The notes beneath the pieces were generated by a model, which was given only the letters and a program-made list of their open reading frames with translations, made no database searches and had not been told where the DNA came from. Of a stretch of 64,000 bases of DNA, positions 8,733-19,721 are shown in pieces; position 1 is the stretch's first letter, and the number at the start of each line of letters is the position of its first letter. The position numbers and the translations under genes were made by a program. Source of the DNA: Clostridium sp. 1001271st1 H5 (GTDB taxonomy: Bacteria > Bacillota > Clostridia > Lachnospirales > Lachnospiraceae); the NCBI RefSeq assembly GCF_005845215.1, contig NZ_SPHO01000017.1:62001-126000 (forward strand), read 5' to 3'.

Positions 8733-10127
8733 TTACCGCTGGCTGTCATCCATTTCCAGCTGCTTTTTATATATCCCAATGACTTTCTGCATGGCCTCCT
8801 GTCCGGGAGCTCCTATGGTAAGGCGTTTCTCCACGCAGGTTTTCATGCTGATGGCCTCATATACATCCTCCTCAAACACCGGACTGATGGCCTTGTACTC
8901 TTCCAGGCTGAGATTATCCAGGGCAATTCCCTTGTCAATGCATGTAAGGACCAGCTGTCCCACAATGCCGTGTGCATCCCTGAAAGGCACTCCCTTGTTC
9001 ACCAGATAATCCGCTGCATCCGTGGCATTGGTAAAGCCGTTTTTAGCACTGGCCTCCATTACCTCCCGGCGGAAGCTCATGGAGGAAATCATGCCAGTAA
9101 ACAGGGCCAGGCATCCCTTTACCGTATCAATAGCGTCAAAGGTAAGTTCCTTATCCTCCTGCATGTCCTTATTGTAAGCCAGGGGAATCCCCTTCATCGT
9201 GGTCAGCATGGACACCAGGGCGCCGTATACACGCCCGCTCTTGCCGCGAATCAGCTCCGCAATATCCGGATTCTTTTTCTGCGGCATAATGGAACTTCCC
9301 GTGCTGTAGGAATCATCAATCTCCACAAACCGGTACTCATTGGTATTCCATATTATGATTTCCTCGCAGAACCGGGACAGGTGCATGGAAATGGTGGAAA
9401 GGGCACTGAGAAGCTCAATGAGGTAATCCCTGTCAGCCACTGAATCCATGGAATTAAGGGTTGGCCCGTCAAAGCCCAGCAGCTGCGCCGTGTATTCCCG
9501 GTCCAGAGGATAGGTGGTGCCTGCCAGTGCGCCTGAGCCCAGAGGGCAGTAATTCATGCGCCTGCGTATATCCTTAAGGCGTGAACGGTCCCTGGAGAAC
9601 ATCTCAAAGTATGCCCCCATATGGTGGGCCAGGGTAATGGGCTGGGCCTTCTGCAGATGGGTAAAGCCAGGCATAAAAGTATCTGTATTCTTTTCCATGA
9701 CTGTCAGCAGCTCTTCCAGCAGTTCTTTTACCAGCGCTTCAATGGCGTCAATTTCATCCCTGGTATAGAGCTTCATATCCAGAGCCACCTGGTCGTTGCG
9801 GCTGCGCCCTGTATGGAGGCGCTTTCCCGCTTCGCCAATCCGTTCAGTCAGGGTTCCCTCCACAAAGGAGTGGATATCCTCATATCCGGAATCGGATGAT
9901 ATAGTCAACGTCCCATTATCCAGGTCTTCCAGAATGCTTTCCAATCCGCGGATAATATCATCTCTGTCCTGTTCCGTCAGTATTCCCTGCTTTGCCAGCA
10001 TCTTTACATGGGCAATGCTGCCCCTGATATCCTGACGGTAGAACTTCTGGTCAAAGGAAAGGGATTCATTAAAATTGTGTACCAGCTGATTGGTTTCTTT
10101 CGTAAAACGTCCGCCCCATAATTTCAT
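8733..10127 (-). CDS. argH: Argininosuccinate lyase
   Basis: 464 residues, the usual length. It splits argininosuccinate to arginine and fumarate, the last step of arginine synthesis. The superfamily signature [12 protein letters not shown], the early WGGRF start and the HTGRSRNDQ motif are all present. Start ATG 10127 after AAGGAG. It follows the YfhO gene by 13 bases, so it may be cotranscribed with gtrA and yfhO; argG is not next to it, which is unusual. Confidence 0.97.
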   Translation of the reverse strand: MKLWGGRFTKETNQLVHNFNESLSFDQKFYRQDIRGSIAHVKMLAKQGILTEQDRDDIIRGLESILEDLDNGTLTISSDSGYEDIHSFVEGTLTERIGEAGKRLHTGRSRNDQVALDMKLYTRDEIDAIEALVKELLEELLTVMEKNTDTFMPGFTHLQKAQPITLAHHMGAYFEMFSRDRSRLKDIRRRMNYCPLGSGALAGTTYPLDREYTAQLLGFDGPTLNSMDSVADRDYLIELLSALSTISMHLSRFCEEIIIWNTNEYRFVEIDDSYSTGSSIMPQKKNPDIAELIRGKSGRVYGALVSMLTTMKGIPLAYNKDMQEDKELTFDAIDTVKGCLALFTGMISSMSFRREVMEASAKNGFTNATDAADYLVNKGVPFRDAHGIVGQLVLTCIDKGIALDNLSLEEYKAISPVFEEDVYEAISMKTCVEKRLTIGAPGQEAMQKVIGIYKKQLEMDDSQR

Positions 10128-10140
10128 GGCTGTTATCTCC

Positions 10141-13100
10141 TTATTTCTGATTTTCTTTTGTCCTGTTTTCCTGTTTGCTGCTTTCTTTTTTCTGCCGCTT
10201 TCTATTTTCCTTATGGCTCTTACTTATGCTGTATCCGCTTAACGCACCGCTCTTTTTCTTCCTCCGGCTGATTCCGGCCAGCACCGCGGCTCCCAGGACA
10301 GCTGCGCTGATTCCGGTAATCCAGGCCCCGTACTTAAGGCCCTCCGGTTCATAGGAAAAACTGATTCGGTGGGTTCCTTCGCTGATATCCACTGCCAGGA
10401 ATGTGTCAAACATTTTCCTGGGCGCTGCCGGCTTTCCGTCCACCAGGATACTCCATCCCTTATCATAGGGAATACTGGTATACATAACGCCTGCTGCGTC
10501 CGCCGTAATGCTGCCTGACAGTTCTGTATCCGTCCACCTGGAAAGCACCAGGGGATTCTGATTCATTTTCCCGTAAACAGCTTCCAGGGCCTGTGGATTA
10601 AAGCGCCACACCTCTGCCTGCAGGGTTGGGCTGCCCTCATCCCCTGCCTCCAGATGCACCTGCGCATCCTTGTTGATACGGCCCAGTTCCATGAAATAGC
10701 CCCGGTCCACATTGTCAAAGCTTTCTGTCTGCTCGCCGATTACAGCCGTGACCTCCTTCACCTTTTTATTGGTCACATACACATAGTAATCGCCTGTTTC
10801 CTCGGCTGTAAATGTAAGTTTCTTTCCCTCTGTAACGCTTTCGTTGGGCAGAAGCACATGCTCTGTATCCAGCACATCGCATAAATCGTTCTGGACATGG
10901 GCCGGATTCCCTGAATCCAAAATCCAGTTTCCTTCCACATCCCGGGGCAGCATGAATGCCACGGGAAGGGTGAATTTATTCTCGTACAGCCACATGCTTC
11001 CTTTTCTTGCGGACAACTCCCTCAGTCCGTCGGAAGGCTGCTGGTCCCCGTATATGCCGTAGCGCACGGACAACAGGCTGTCCACCAATGGAGTGCTTCC
11101 CGTGATGCTGTAAGCATTGGTAGAACTCTCACACCCCATCCTGCGGAAGAAATCCGACAGGGATGCATTGGCAGTGGATGAGAACAGGGATACAGATGGG
11201 AAATTCATCCAGGCACCGTCATTCTTTGTCTTTCTGTCTGTCTTTTCCACACGGTAAAAGCTTTCCGCCTTTATATTCCACACCAGTTCTTCCACATCCT
11301 GGTTATCCTTAACATAGGATGTCCTGCTGGTGGTGGGAATACTGGTCACTGCAGTATTCACAGCCGCCTCAATGGCAACCAGGGCCAGGGCCGTGAGAAG
11401 AATGGCGTCCAGACTCCATTTTCCCTTGTGGTACTGATAAACCAGTCCGCCATACATGGCAATGAATAAAATTGCCACATAGAATACGGAAAAATGGTAC
11501 TGTTCCGGATTATTCACCAGCTTTTCAGCCAGCAGCACAAAGGTAACAGCTCCCCAGAACGCCAGGCATATATGCTTCCATGGCGTATTCTCCAGATGGA
11601 TGTAGGCATGGTAACACATAAACAGCATCAGTGCTATATAAATGAAGGACTGCCGGCAGGGAAGGCTGTTGGGATAGTGAAACCCATGCCAGATAAAATT
11701 CAGCACATTAACGGAAAAGCTGGCGTAAAACAGAATCAGCATGGTGCAGTACACTGCTTTTTCCCTGAACGTAATCTTCTTACTGCCCAGATAGAGCAGG
11801 AAGAACATGAGCACTGCCACACCGCAGTATATATTAGGCCAGTGGTCCAGACCTATTTCGGTTCCCACATTTCCTATGTGGCGGGCAATCATGTCAAAAA
11901 TGGAAAAATAGGAGGAAAATGTCTTGGGAAAGTCAAAATCCCCTGATGCAGTGACCTGCAGCGCATAAATCTCCGGCAGAAGCACCACCGCGGCAAGACC
12001 GCCTGCCAGCAGGGAATAAAAGGCAAACCGCAGCCCGGTTCCCATGAATTCCCCAAAGCTTTTCGGTGGATTGAGTATCATCTGCGCAATCACATAGATG
12101 ACCATGAAAATGCAAATCATGATGGATATATAGTAATTGGAAAGGATGGAAAGACCCAGGGTAATGCAGTAGAGTGTCCCTCTTTTCTCCTTTACCAGCT
12201 GTTCCAGTCCCAAAAGAATCAGCGGAAACAGCATGATGCAGTCCAGCCACATGATGTTCCAGCTATAGGCAGCCATATATCCGCTGAGGGCATAAAAAAT
12301 ACCGAAAAAGCCCACGCCGAAATTCTTGACTCCAAAGTGCTTTTTCAGATACCATGAAAAGCTGAGTCCGGACAGTCCTGTTTTAAGGACAATCAGTATG
12401 GTCATGAACTCAATGATGAACTTTTTGGGGCATAGTATAAGGAGCCAGTTCACCGGGCTTGCCAGGTAATAGGCATAAAGCGCCGAAAAATTCACCCCCA
12501 TGCCGATATCCCAGCTGTAAAGCAGGCTTCCGCCGTGGGTCAGCTTATACTGGAACTCTGAAAAAAACGGCGCATACTGATGATACATATCTGTCCTGAG
12601 AAAACATTCTTCCCCAAAGGGAAAGATACCTCTCTGGGCAAATATAATAATCATGGCAACCACCGGGACAAAAAATGCTGCCACCAGACCGTCCGAAGGC
12701 TTTAATAACCGAAGTCCGCGCCTGTTTCCTGTCCGTGACATCCCTGTCTTTCTCTCATCGTACTGCTGCCTGTCCTGTCCGGCAGTCTCATTCTCTTCTT
12801 CCATTCCGTATTCGTCTTCCTCTGATGTATATTCGTCTGATGCATAATCATCTGATGCGTAATTATCCGATGCGTATCCTCCGGGACTATACTCTCCGTG
12901 ATTATGCTCTCCGTGACTATATTCTCCTGAAGCATATCTCGCTGAGGCAAATTCCGCCGGCCTGTCATTCACCGGAACACATCCCCGGGAGGCAGCCGCC
13001 TCAGATGCGGCCTCTCCGAATAGATATTCCTCCAGCGTACATTCTTCCGGCAAACATCCCCCCGCGCCGCGGGACCTGAGGTCTCCCCTGTCCTCCCTGC

Positions 13101-13290
13101 GGGAATCTGTCCTGCCGGAATCCGCCCCATATGTTTTCTTATCCTCTGATGTCTTTTTATCCCCGTCGGGAACCGGCTCCTCTGAGAGCGCTTCCTCCCT
13201 GGTTTTATCCTGCATGGTCGGTTCTGGCTGCACAAGCTTCAGAATTGCGTCAAGCTCCCGTTCAACCCGTTCTATCTCTTCACGTTCCAT
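10141..13290 (-). CDS. YfhO-family polytopic membrane protein with long repeat-rich N-terminus
   Basis: About 1049 residues. The first ~200 are hydrophilic and cytoplasmic by prediction, including YASDx-type repeats. From about residue 204 come a dozen or more membrane helices and a large extracytoplasmic region, as in YfhO/GT-C-like proteins linked in Bacilli to glycosylation of lipoteichoic acid. The C-terminus is Lys/Arg rich. I prefer ATG 13290, six bases after AAAGGTG, to the GTG three codons upstream. The GtrA gene lies just upstream, supporting a role in flipping or transferring lipid-linked sugars. Confidence 0.88.
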   Translation of the reverse strand: MEREEIERVERELDAILKLVQPEPTMQDKTREEALSEEPVPDGDKKTSEDKKTYGADSGRTDSRREDRGDLRSRGAGGCLPEECTLEEYLFGEAASEAAASRGCVPVNDRPAEFASARYASGEYSHGEHNHGEYSPGGYASDNYASDDYASDEYTSEEDEYGMEEENETAGQDRQQYDERKTGMSRTGNRRGLRLLKPSDGLVAAFFVPVVAMIIIFAQRGIFPFGEECFLRTDMYHQYAPFFSEFQYKLTHGGSLLYSWDIGMGVNFSALYAYYLASPVNWLLILCPKKFIIEFMTILIVLKTGLSGLSFSWYLKKHFGVKNFGVGFFGIFYALSGYMAAYSWNIMWLDCIMLFPLILLGLEQLVKEKRGTLYCITLGLSILSNYYISIMICIFMVIYVIAQMILNPPKSFGEFMGTGLRFAFYSLLAGGLAAVVLLPEIYALQVTASGDFDFPKTFSSYFSIFDMIARHIGNVGTEIGLDHWPNIYCGVAVLMFFLLYLGSKKITFREKAVYCTMLILFYASFSVNVLNFIWHGFHYPNSLPCRQSFIYIALMLFMCYHAYIHLENTPWKHICLAFWGAVTFVLLAEKLVNNPEQYHFSVFYVAILFIAMYGGLVYQYHKGKWSLDAILLTALALVAIEAAVNTAVTSIPTTSRTSYVKDNQDVEELVWNIKAESFYRVEKTDRKTKNDGAWMNFPSVSLFSSTANASLSDFFRRMGCESSTNAYSITGSTPLVDSLLSVRYGIYGDQQPSDGLRELSARKGSMWLYENKFTLPVAFMLPRDVEGNWILDSGNPAHVQNDLCDVLDTEHVLLPNESVTEGKKLTFTAEETGDYYVYVTNKKVKEVTAVIGEQTESFDNVDRGYFMELGRINKDAQVHLEAGDEGSPTLQAEVWRFNPQALEAVYGKMNQNPLVLSRWTDTELSGSITADAAGVMYTSIPYDKGWSILVDGKPAAPRKMFDTFLAVDISEGTHRISFSYEPEGLKYGAWITGISAAVLGAAVLAGISRRKKKSGALSGYSISKSHKENRKRQKKESSKQENRTKENQK
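12808..12951 (-). repeat. Degenerate 15-base tandem repeats within the YfhO gene
   Basis: Units encoding YASDx/YSHGE-like pentapeptides (about residues 117-164) repeat eight to ten times. The DNA units are similar (TCTGATGCATAATCA-like). In-frame gain or loss would change tail length without frameshift. Confidence 0.75.
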
Positions 13291-13305
13291 CACAGTCACC
13301 TTTCT

Positions 13306-13734
13306 CTATTCAGGCTTATTCTTGAATATCCAGAGTTTGCTGAAAATATAGTTCAGTACCATGTTGATGACAGAGGATGTGAACTTGCAGAACAGCTCAT
13401 ACAGCATTCCCCTGTCACCGCCTAATTTTACCATGACAACCATAAGCACCCAGGTAACTGCCCCTGAGAATGCCCTGGCAGCTACAAATGCTCCCACCTC
13501 CTTCACAAGGTAGGAAGGTCTTAGATTGTAATTGCGGAACACAATCAGCTTGTTCACCACATAGGCAAACAGCACAGCCGCCAGCCATGACATGGCCTGG
13601 GACAGGCCCACGCCAATCTCAATCTGCCTCAGCAGGGCATATACGGCAAAGTCCACTGCCGTGGTAAGGAACCCGCATATAATGTAGCTTACCGTCTCAT
13701 AGTTAACACATTTTTCCCATATTTTACGTAACAT
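13306..13734 (-). CDS. GtrA-family membrane protein
   Basis: 142 residues with four predicted helices and the GtrA motif pattern (YIICGFLTTAVDFAVY near the start, VVNKLIVFRN in the middle, NYIFSKLWIF at the end). Family members help flip or present undecaprenyl-phosphate sugars. It sits 15 bases before the YfhO start, so both are probably one transcript. Start ATG 13734 after GGAGCAGAAG. Confidence 0.9.
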   Translation of the reverse strand: MLRKIWEKCVNYETVSYIICGFLTTAVDFAVYALLRQIEIGVGLSQAMSWLAAVLFAYVVNKLIVFRNYNLRPSYLVKEVGAFVAARAFSGAVTWVLMVVMVKLGGDRGMLYELFCKFTSSVINMVLNYIFSKLWIFKNKPE

Positions 13735-13834
13735 CTTCTGCTCCTGCTTTGTTCCAGAGTGTACGCAGACCGGCCCTGGAGCAATAATCCCTTCTATTAT
13801 ATGGTAGCATCATGGAATTGTAAAGAACAAACCA

Positions 13835-14845
13835 TTATCTGTACAGGAAATCCTCCGCCCCCCTGGTATAATGGAGTTCCCCGTCATCCGTGAGAAATAT
13901 GCCGTAGATGCGGTCCATGGACTCTATGAGCCTGGTTCCCTCCTCCAGCCCCAGGGCAAAGCAGGTGGTGCTCAGCCCGTCCCCGTCCACTGACCTGGGT
14001 GAAATGATGGATACCTGGGTCAGACCGTTTTCATAGGGATATCCGGTGGCCGGGTCCAGTATGTGATGATAGTTGACGCCATCCTCCACAAAATGACGCT
14101 CGTATACACCGGAGGAAACCACAGACATACCGTCTATCTTCAGCGCTGCCACTGTCTCCGTATGGGTTGCATAGGGTCTTTGAAGCCCTATCTTAAAGGG
14201 ACTGCCGTCCGGGCGTTTTCCCACGCAGAGCACATTACCGCCCAGGTTAATGACCGCGCTTTTCACTCCCTGTTCCTCCAGGTACGCCTTCATCTGGTCT
14301 GCTATGAAACCCTTGGCTATGGCTCCCAGGTCAATGGTGGTATCGTCGTTGAGGAAGGTGACCTGGTTCCCATCCAGAATCACATTCTTATATCCCACTT
14401 TTTTTAAATCCGCCTCAATTTCCTCCCTGGGAGGTACATGGGGCGTTTCACCGGTAAAATCCCAAAGGGAACTTAAGGGCTCTATGGTAATGTCAAAGGC
14501 CCCCCGGGACACACGGCAGTACTCCAGCCCCTCCGCCAGAACCTGGGCTGTTTTCTCCGATACGGTAATGGTTCTCTCCCCCGGTCTGCGGTGGTTCATT
14601 TTATAAATCTCACTGCCCTCCAGAGTCTTGCTGAGCAGTTTCTCATAGTCGGAGCACAGAGCCATGCAGCCGTCCAGTATGGTCTGGTCTTCTGAATCAT
14701 ATAAGGTTACAGTTACAAATGTGTTCAACAAAAAAGACGACCTGGTGACAGGATCCGCAACTTTCTTGCTGCATCCTGCCAGCCAAGCCGTGCACACGAT
14801 AATCAAACCTGCTGTTATTATTGTCTTTAATCCTGTATTTTTCAT
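13835..14845 (-). CDS. apbE: ApbE-type FAD:protein FMN transferase, lipoprotein
   Basis: 336 residues with a lipoprotein signal (lipobox LAGC, Cys about residue 25). ApbE attaches FMN to Thr or Ser of exported flavoproteins such as Rnf/Nqr subunits and reductases. The family motifs GGNVLCVG and HHILDPATGYP are present, plus a conserved DLGAIAKGF segment. It follows the transaminase gene by 47 bases; the ribosome site is weak (TAAGG). No flavinylation target is encoded next to it. Confidence 0.93.
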   Translation of the reverse strand: MKNTGLKTIITAGLIIVCTAWLAGCSKKVADPVTRSSFLLNTFVTVTLYDSEDQTILDGCMALCSDYEKLLSKTLEGSEIYKMNHRRPGERTITVSEKTAQVLAEGLEYCRVSRGAFDITIEPLSSLWDFTGETPHVPPREEIEADLKKVGYKNVILDGNQVTFLNDDTTIDLGAIAKGFIADQMKAYLEEQGVKSAVINLGGNVLCVGKRPDGSPFKIGLQRPYATHTETVAALKIDGMSVVSSGVYERHFVEDGVNYHHILDPATGYPYENGLTQVSIISPRSVDGDGLSTTCFALGLEEGTRLIESMDRIYGIFLTDDGELHYTRGAEDFLYR

Positions 14846-14892
14846 GCCTTACATTCTAGCACCCGTCCCTGTAAAAGTCAAGGCAGGAGGCT

Positions 14893-15735
14893 TTAGGCAT
14901 TGGTTTCTTCCATATACTCATCCATTACAGCGTCCAGAATCTTCTTAATAGTCTCAGGCGCCCTGCCTCCCACCGGAGTACCGTCAATCTCATTGGCAGC
15001 CACACACAGTTTGGTGGATGATGTCACCAGAACCTCGTCCGCATCCATCATCTCCTTCAGGGTATAGGGAGTCTCACTTACCGGAATCTCCAGTTTCTTG
15101 CAAATGCGAATCAGATGGGCCCTTGCAATACCCGGAAGTATCAGGTTGTCGGCAGGGGCTGTGTAGAGAATGCCGTCCTTTAGGATATGGCAGTTGCTGT
15201 GGGCGCATTCTGTTACACGGTCGCCTCTGTGGAATACTGCTTCCTGGCATCCTGCCTCTTTTGCCTTCTGGGCAGCCATAACGCTGGGCAGCAGGTTCAG
15301 GGTTTTGATGTTGCAGTGGAAGAAACGGGTATCCTCCTGGGTGAGCAGGCGAATCTTCTTATACAGGTCCGGTGTTCCCATGGGCTTTAGCATAACCCAG
15401 AGATTGGCCGGTACGTTATCCGGGAATTCATGGGTCCTGACAGCAGTGCCGCGGGTTACCTGGAAGTAAATGAACAAATCCCCTGTATCCATCTTATTGA
15501 CCAGGTCCTGAAGCAGGGCCTTCAGCTCTGCCTTTGTACAGGGCACCTGAATCTTGATAAGGCCCGCGCTGTTGAAGAAGCGGTCAATGTGCTCGTCGAT
15601 TGCGAAAATCTTGTAATTGCGGCAGGGACCTGCATCGTATACGCCGTCCCCAAACCAGCACACCCTGTCATTCATGGGAACACTCATGTTCTCCAGTTCG
15701 TCGTACTTTCCATTATAATAGCCAAGCGTTTTCAT
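14893..15735 (-). CDS. Class IV aminotransferase, D-amino-acid transaminase-like
   Basis: About 280 residues with PLP fold type IV features: a YYNGKY start, VCWFGDGVYD near residue 33, the probable Schiff-base lysine in NIKTLNLLPSV, and the PLP-phosphate segment around TECAHSNCHI. The pattern is closer to D-alanine transaminases than to IlvE. Start ATG 15735 after GGAG; an upstream ATG has no good site. It lies between an Lrp-type regulator gene and apbE, so the regulator may respond to its amino-acid substrate or product. Confidence 0.85.
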   Translation of the reverse strand: MKTLGYYNGKYDELENMSVPMNDRVCWFGDGVYDAGPCRNYKIFAIDEHIDRFFNSAGLIKIQVPCTKAELKALLQDLVNKMDTGDLFIYFQVTRGTAVRTHEFPDNVPANLWVMLKPMGTPDLYKKIRLLTQEDTRFFHCNIKTLNLLPSVMAAQKAKEAGCQEAVFHRGDRVTECAHSNCHILKDGILYTAPADNLILPGIARAHLIRICKKLEIPVSETPYTLKEMMDADEVLVTSSTKLCVAANEIDGTPVGGRAPETIKKILDAVMDEYMEETNA

Positions 15736-15780
15736 ATATGTAATCTCCTTTTTAATAATAATTCTCATTGAAACATGAAG

Positions 15781-16245
15781 CTAAAACCGCTTTTTCTCTT
15801 CTTCCGGTATGGCGGAATACATGTTTTTGATTTCCTTCAGCACGAAATGGGTCCTGGTGGCTGATACACCGGGTATGCTCTTGATGGTGCGGTGGATACG
15901 CTCCAGCTCATCGGAGGAGGCGCATGATATCTTCAGCACAAAGTCATAATCCCCGGTCAGATAGTAACAGTCCAGGATATTGGGATGGTCCATGATGACC
16001 TCGGTAAAGGAATCGTGGAACCTGGGATGCTCCAGGCTGATTTCCATCAGGGCCGTGACATCGTTGCCCAGGGCCTTGGCATCCACTCTTACCGTATAGC
16101 CCTTGATGATGCCGGACTCTTCCATCTTCTTGATGCGGTCCAGGACGGCTGATACGGACAGGTGAATGGCCTTGCTGATGTCTGAGGCTGTCTCCCTTCC
16201 GTTCTCTTTTAGGATATTCAGTATTTTATAGTCAAGTTTATCCAT
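15781..16245 (-). CDS. Lrp/AsnC-family transcriptional regulator
   Basis: 154 residues: N-terminal winged helix (LDYKILNILKENGRETASDI) and a C-terminal RAM ligand-binding domain with the DYDFVLKISC segment. Lrp proteins bind amino acids and control their metabolism. Start ATG 16245 follows GGGGGACAAG. It is the first gene of a probable unit with the D-amino-acid transaminase-like gene (45 bases on) and apbE, and stands head-to-head with a LysR gene over 169 bases. Confidence 0.93.
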   Translation of the reverse strand: MDKLDYKILNILKENGRETASDISKAIHLSVSAVLDRIKKMEESGIIKGYTVRVDAKALGNDVTALMEISLEHPRFHDSFTEVIMDHPNILDCYYLTGDYDFVLKISCASSDELERIHRTIKSIPGVSATRTHFVLKEIKNMYSAIPEEEKKRF

Positions 16246-16414
16246 CTTGTCCCCCTGTTATTTTAGCTTTTCAAATATAGTTTCGTAGTATATACTGGTA
16301 GGTGGATAGAATGCATTGTCCCCGAATCATCGGCGGCACAGGCTTTGCTTTCCGGCAGGAGCCTTCTCAATGCCTGCGTGGACATTATAACACAAATCAT
16401 CCAGGAGTTGTACT

Positions 16415-17341
16415 ATGAATCTCTCTTATTTGAAATATGCGGTAGAAGTGGAAAAAACTGGGTCCATCACAAAGGCGGCTCAGAATTTTTATATGAATCA
16501 GCCCCATCTGAGTAAAATCATCCGTGAACTGGAACGGGACCTGGGATGCGATATCTTCGACAGAACCAGCCGCGGCATGGTTCCCACCAAAAAGGGCGAG
16601 GAATTCCTGCGCTATGCAAGGGCAATCCTGGTGCAGGAGGAACAGATAGAGGCTCTCTGCGTAAAGAACGGCGAAAAGGCCCTGGAGGTGAATCTCTGTG
16701 TTCCCAGAGCCACCTATATTTCCTACGCCTTCTCTGAATTCCTTAAGCATATGGACACCTGTCCCTCCGTCAATGTGCATTACATGGAAACCAACTCCAG
16801 GGATACTATCCGGGGCGTGTCCGGCAAGACCTTTGATGTGGGCATCATACGCTGTCAGTCCCTGTATGAATCCTATTATATGAAGCTTCTCCAGGATGAG
16901 AACCTGGAGTGGAAGGAGCTGTGGCAGTTTTCCTGTAATGTTCTTATGTCCCCCAGCCACCCCCTGGCTTCCAGGAACGGGCTGACTTATCTGGATTTTA
17001 CGGATTACATTGAAATCGTCCAGGGGGACATCCAGAACCCGTCCTTTACCTTTGAGGCCCAGGACGCCTCTGCCACCGGCGGCAACTCCAAGAAAACCGT
17101 TTCCATCTATGACAGGGGCAGCCAGTTTGAGCTGCTGCGCCAGCTGCCCGGTTCCTACATGTGGACCTCCCCGGTCCCCTGCGGCTGCCTCACCACCTCG
17201 GGCCTGATTCAAAAAACCTGCAGTTATCCCGGCAACCTCCACAAGGACCTGCTGATTTACAGGAACGGCTACCGTTTTTCCAAGGAAGAGGAGGAATTCC
17301 TCCGGTGCCTCTCACGTATGATAAGCCGGCTCTCTGACTGA
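16415..17341 (+). CDS. LysR-family transcriptional regulator
   Basis: 308 residues with the LysR N-terminal helix-turn-helix (LKYAVEVEKTGSITKAAQNF ... QPHLSKIIRELE) and a substrate-binding domain. Start ATG 16415 after AGGAG. LysR regulators often control a divergent neighbour, here the Lrp-transaminase-apbE unit, but no clear T-N11-A operator was picked out in the 169-base gap. Confidence 0.93.
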   Translation: MNLSYLKYAVEVEKTGSITKAAQNFYMNQPHLSKIIRELERDLGCDIFDRTSRGMVPTKKGEEFLRYARAILVQEEQIEALCVKNGEKALEVNLCVPRATYISYAFSEFLKHMDTCPSVNVHYMETNSRDTIRGVSGKTFDVGIIRCQSLYESYYMKLLQDENLEWKELWQFSCNVLMSPSHPLASRNGLTYLDFTDYIEIVQGDIQNPSFTFEAQDASATGGNSKKTVSIYDRGSQFELLRQLPGSYMWTSPVPCGCLTTSGLIQKTCSYPGNLHKDLLIYRNGYRFSKEEEEFLRCLSRMISRLSD

Positions 17342-17379
17342 TTATCAGTGATTTGCCTCATTCCTTCCATATATATATT

Positions 17380-17427
17380 CTATAAGCCCGTCAGCCTCTC
17401 ACATTGCAGCGGCTGACGGGCTTATAG
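17380..17427. terminator. Perfect 17-base-pair hairpin between lysR and hflC
   Basis: CTATAAGCCCGTCAGCC and GGCTGACGGGCTTATAG with a 14-base loop, between converging genes. It has no strong T run on either side, so it may be a weak bidirectional terminator or another structured element. Confidence 0.6.
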
Positions 17428-17524
17428 TATGTGATAACCGGTGTAATCCGGCTTATTATCTAAGGAAATACTCTGTTTCCGGAAAACGCCCTTTATTTCC
17501 TATTATATAAGGCAGTCTCCCATA

Positions 17525-18406
17525 TTACCATGACCCGGAAAGAATCCTGGCCAGCTCACTGTCCTCGTTCAGTATAACGGTCTTATTATCCCCTTTCAGG
17601 GAAGCCTTCAGGGCATCCAGGGAGCGCACATAATTATAGAAGTCAGCCTTTGCCTCGTCATTGTAGGCATCGCTTAATATCTGCATGTACCTGGCCTCGC
17701 CCTCTGCCTTGATTTTTTCCGCCTCCGCATTGGCCTTTGCAATGGTTTCCTTTACTGTCTTGTCTGTCTCGTTCTTAATCAGGGAGGACTGATAATCGCC
17801 GTCAGCCGTGTACTGGGCAGCAATGTTGTTTCGCTCGGATATCATTCTCTGGTATACAGACTCCTTATTGGAGTCGGGAAGGTCCAGCTTCTTTGTCTCC
17901 ACCGCATAAATGTGGATGCCGTAGGAATCCATGGCGTTGCCAATGTTCTCCGTAATGGTCCTGGCCAGGTTCCCGTCCCGGCCGGATATGATATCCGCCT
18001 GGTTGGTGGATGAGAGCACATTCTTAATAGAGTTATATACCACATTTCCCAGCCTGACCTCAGCTTTTTCCTTGCTGGCGTTCAGGGAGGCCAGATATTT
18101 CACCGGGTCGTTGATATCCCATATAACAAAGGAATCAACGGTCATCACCTTTTTATCCTTTGTGGTGACATCGCTTGGGTACAGGTCGGATATCATTTTA
18201 TATTTGGGTATTTTCTGCACAGACTGCAGGAAGGGGACCCTGAGGGAGGGACCTGCCGAATCCTCCACCCTGACTACTTTTCCGAACTGGATAATCAGGG
18301 AGTACTCATTGGATTTGGTAACCACCAGCGGATTAAAGATGGTGACAGCCAGGAGCACGATAACCAGTATTCCCATGTTTCTCATAAATTTCGTCAATGT
18401 CTTCAT
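17525..18406 (-). CDS. hflC: HflC, SPFH-domain membrane protease modulator
   Basis: 293 residues with one N-terminal membrane helix and an SPFH/band-7 domain, ending in the short ARILSGSW tail. With HflK it forms a membrane cage around FtsH in bacteria where it has been studied. The start codon overlaps the hflK stop (TAATG), a sign of coupled translation. Confidence 0.92.
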   Translation of the reverse strand: MKTLTKFMRNMGILVIVLLAVTIFNPLVVTKSNEYSLIIQFGKVVRVEDSAGPSLRVPFLQSVQKIPKYKMISDLYPSDVTTKDKKVMTVDSFVIWDINDPVKYLASLNASKEKAEVRLGNVVYNSIKNVLSSTNQADIISGRDGNLARTITENIGNAMDSYGIHIYAVETKKLDLPDSNKESVYQRMISERNNIAAQYTADGDYQSSLIKNETDKTVKETIAKANAEAEKIKAEGEARYMQILSDAYNDEAKADFYNYVRSLDALKASLKGDNKTVILNEDSELARILSGSW

Positions 18407-19608
18407 TACTGTCCGCCTCCGTTCTGGTCATTGTTTTCATCCGTATCATCCTGGTCATAGGCGCCGGACTGGCTGCTTTGGCTGCCTGAACCCTCCTGGC
18501 TGGCCTGGTTTGCCTGGTTTGTCTGATTATCCTGGCTGCTGTAGGAACCCTGTGAACCGGTGCCGGTCTGGGGTCCGGTGACAAAGGAATCCAGAGGAAG
18601 CATGGTCTGGGTCCCGTCTGAGCCGTTTATGATAACCTTTAAACCCGGCAGGATATCCTCCATGGTTTCATAGAACATTCTCTTCTTTGTGATAAGCGGA
18701 TACTTTGCATATTCCTGGTACATATCGTTGAACCTGGATACCTGGCCCTCTGCCTCGCTGATTCTCTGCTGGCGGTAGGCTTCCGCATCCCTGGCAGCTT
18801 TATCGGCCTTTGCGTTGGCTGCCGGAAGCTGCTGGGACTGGTACTTCCTGGCCTCATTGATTTTGGTATCCATACCCTGCTTGGCATCCTCCACTGCCTT
18901 AAATGCATTGTTCACTGCATCCGTTGGAGGCTGCGCGTCCTGGATGGTCACATTGTTGATGCCCAGGCCGATGTCCTCCTGCTCCAGGCGCTCAGACAGC
19001 AGCGCCTTGACCTTTGCCTGAATCTCGGATTTTCCGGTGGTTATTACCTCGTCCACGCTGTAGGAGCCGACGGTATCCCTTATATAGGACTGGGCCAGGT
19101 TCTTTAAAATAGGAATGGCCGTGTCGCTGTGGATGTATGCTTTAATTGGGTCCACAATCTGATATTCAATATAAAAATCCACATTCACAAAGTTAAAATC
19201 CTTGGTTATCATCTCTGACTCGGACGTAACCGAAACAGGATTGTTCTCGCTGTCCGCATGATTCTGCGCATTGTAGTCCGGGTCGTATCCAATGGGCATA
19301 CCCTTTATTTCCTTGGACATCTTATGTACCTTCTGTATGAAGGGCACCTTGAACTTGGGTCCTGAGGTAGTTACGCTGCTGGGACGTCCGAAGGTGGTCA
19401 GCACTGCCATCTCATTTTCAGACAGGGTGTAGAACGAATCAAAGGCCGCTATTGCCAGGACAGCCACCACAATGGCTATCTTTATGGGACGGAGCATCTT
19501 CTTCATCCTCTTATTGCTTTCTTCCCCGTTGTCAAATACTACTTCCGGTCCCTGTTTATTGCTGCCTCCTCCAGGTCCCACGAACTTCTTACCCATGAAA
19601 AAATTCAT
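18406..19608 (-). CDS. hflK: HflK, SPFH-domain membrane protease modulator
   Basis: About 400 residues. A Gly-rich N-terminus (GKKFVGPGGGSN) precedes a membrane helix at about 39-57, then the SPFH domain and an Ala/Glu/Lys-rich helical region (AEAYRQQRISEAEGQ). The last ~55 residues are Ser, Gln, Asn and Asp rich and look disordered. I start at ATG 19608 (GGGGAATACCGG before it) rather than 17 codons upstream. Partner of HflC; an ftsH gene is not in the window. Confidence 0.92.
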   Translation of the reverse strand: MNFFMGKKFVGPGGGSNKQGPEVVFDNGEESNKRMKKMLRPIKIAIVVAVLAIAAFDSFYTLSENEMAVLTTFGRPSSVTTSGPKFKVPFIQKVHKMSKEIKGMPIGYDPDYNAQNHADSENNPVSVTSESEMITKDFNFVNVDFYIEYQIVDPIKAYIHSDTAIPILKNLAQSYIRDTVGSYSVDEVITTGKSEIQAKVKALLSERLEQEDIGLGINNVTIQDAQPPTDAVNNAFKAVEDAKQGMDTKINEARKYQSQQLPAANAKADKAARDAEAYRQQRISEAEGQVSRFNDMYQEYAKYPLITKKRMFYETMEDILPGLKVIINGSDGTQTMLPLDSFVTGPQTGTGSQGSYSSQDNQTNQANQASQEGSGSQSSQSGAYDQDDTDENNDQNGGGQ

Positions 19609-19721
19609 CCGGTATTCCCCTTTCTCAGTCATTTTAGAGAAGTATACCATAAGTTTCACATACCGGATAGCATTTACCCTGAGTTTCCAATAATTTTATA
19701 ATTCCTTTAGGGAGATGCCGG

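Noticed and set aside
16397-17242. 281-residue open frame opposite the LysR gene
   Set aside because: Covers lysR in antisense; no start site, Gly/His-rich shadow.
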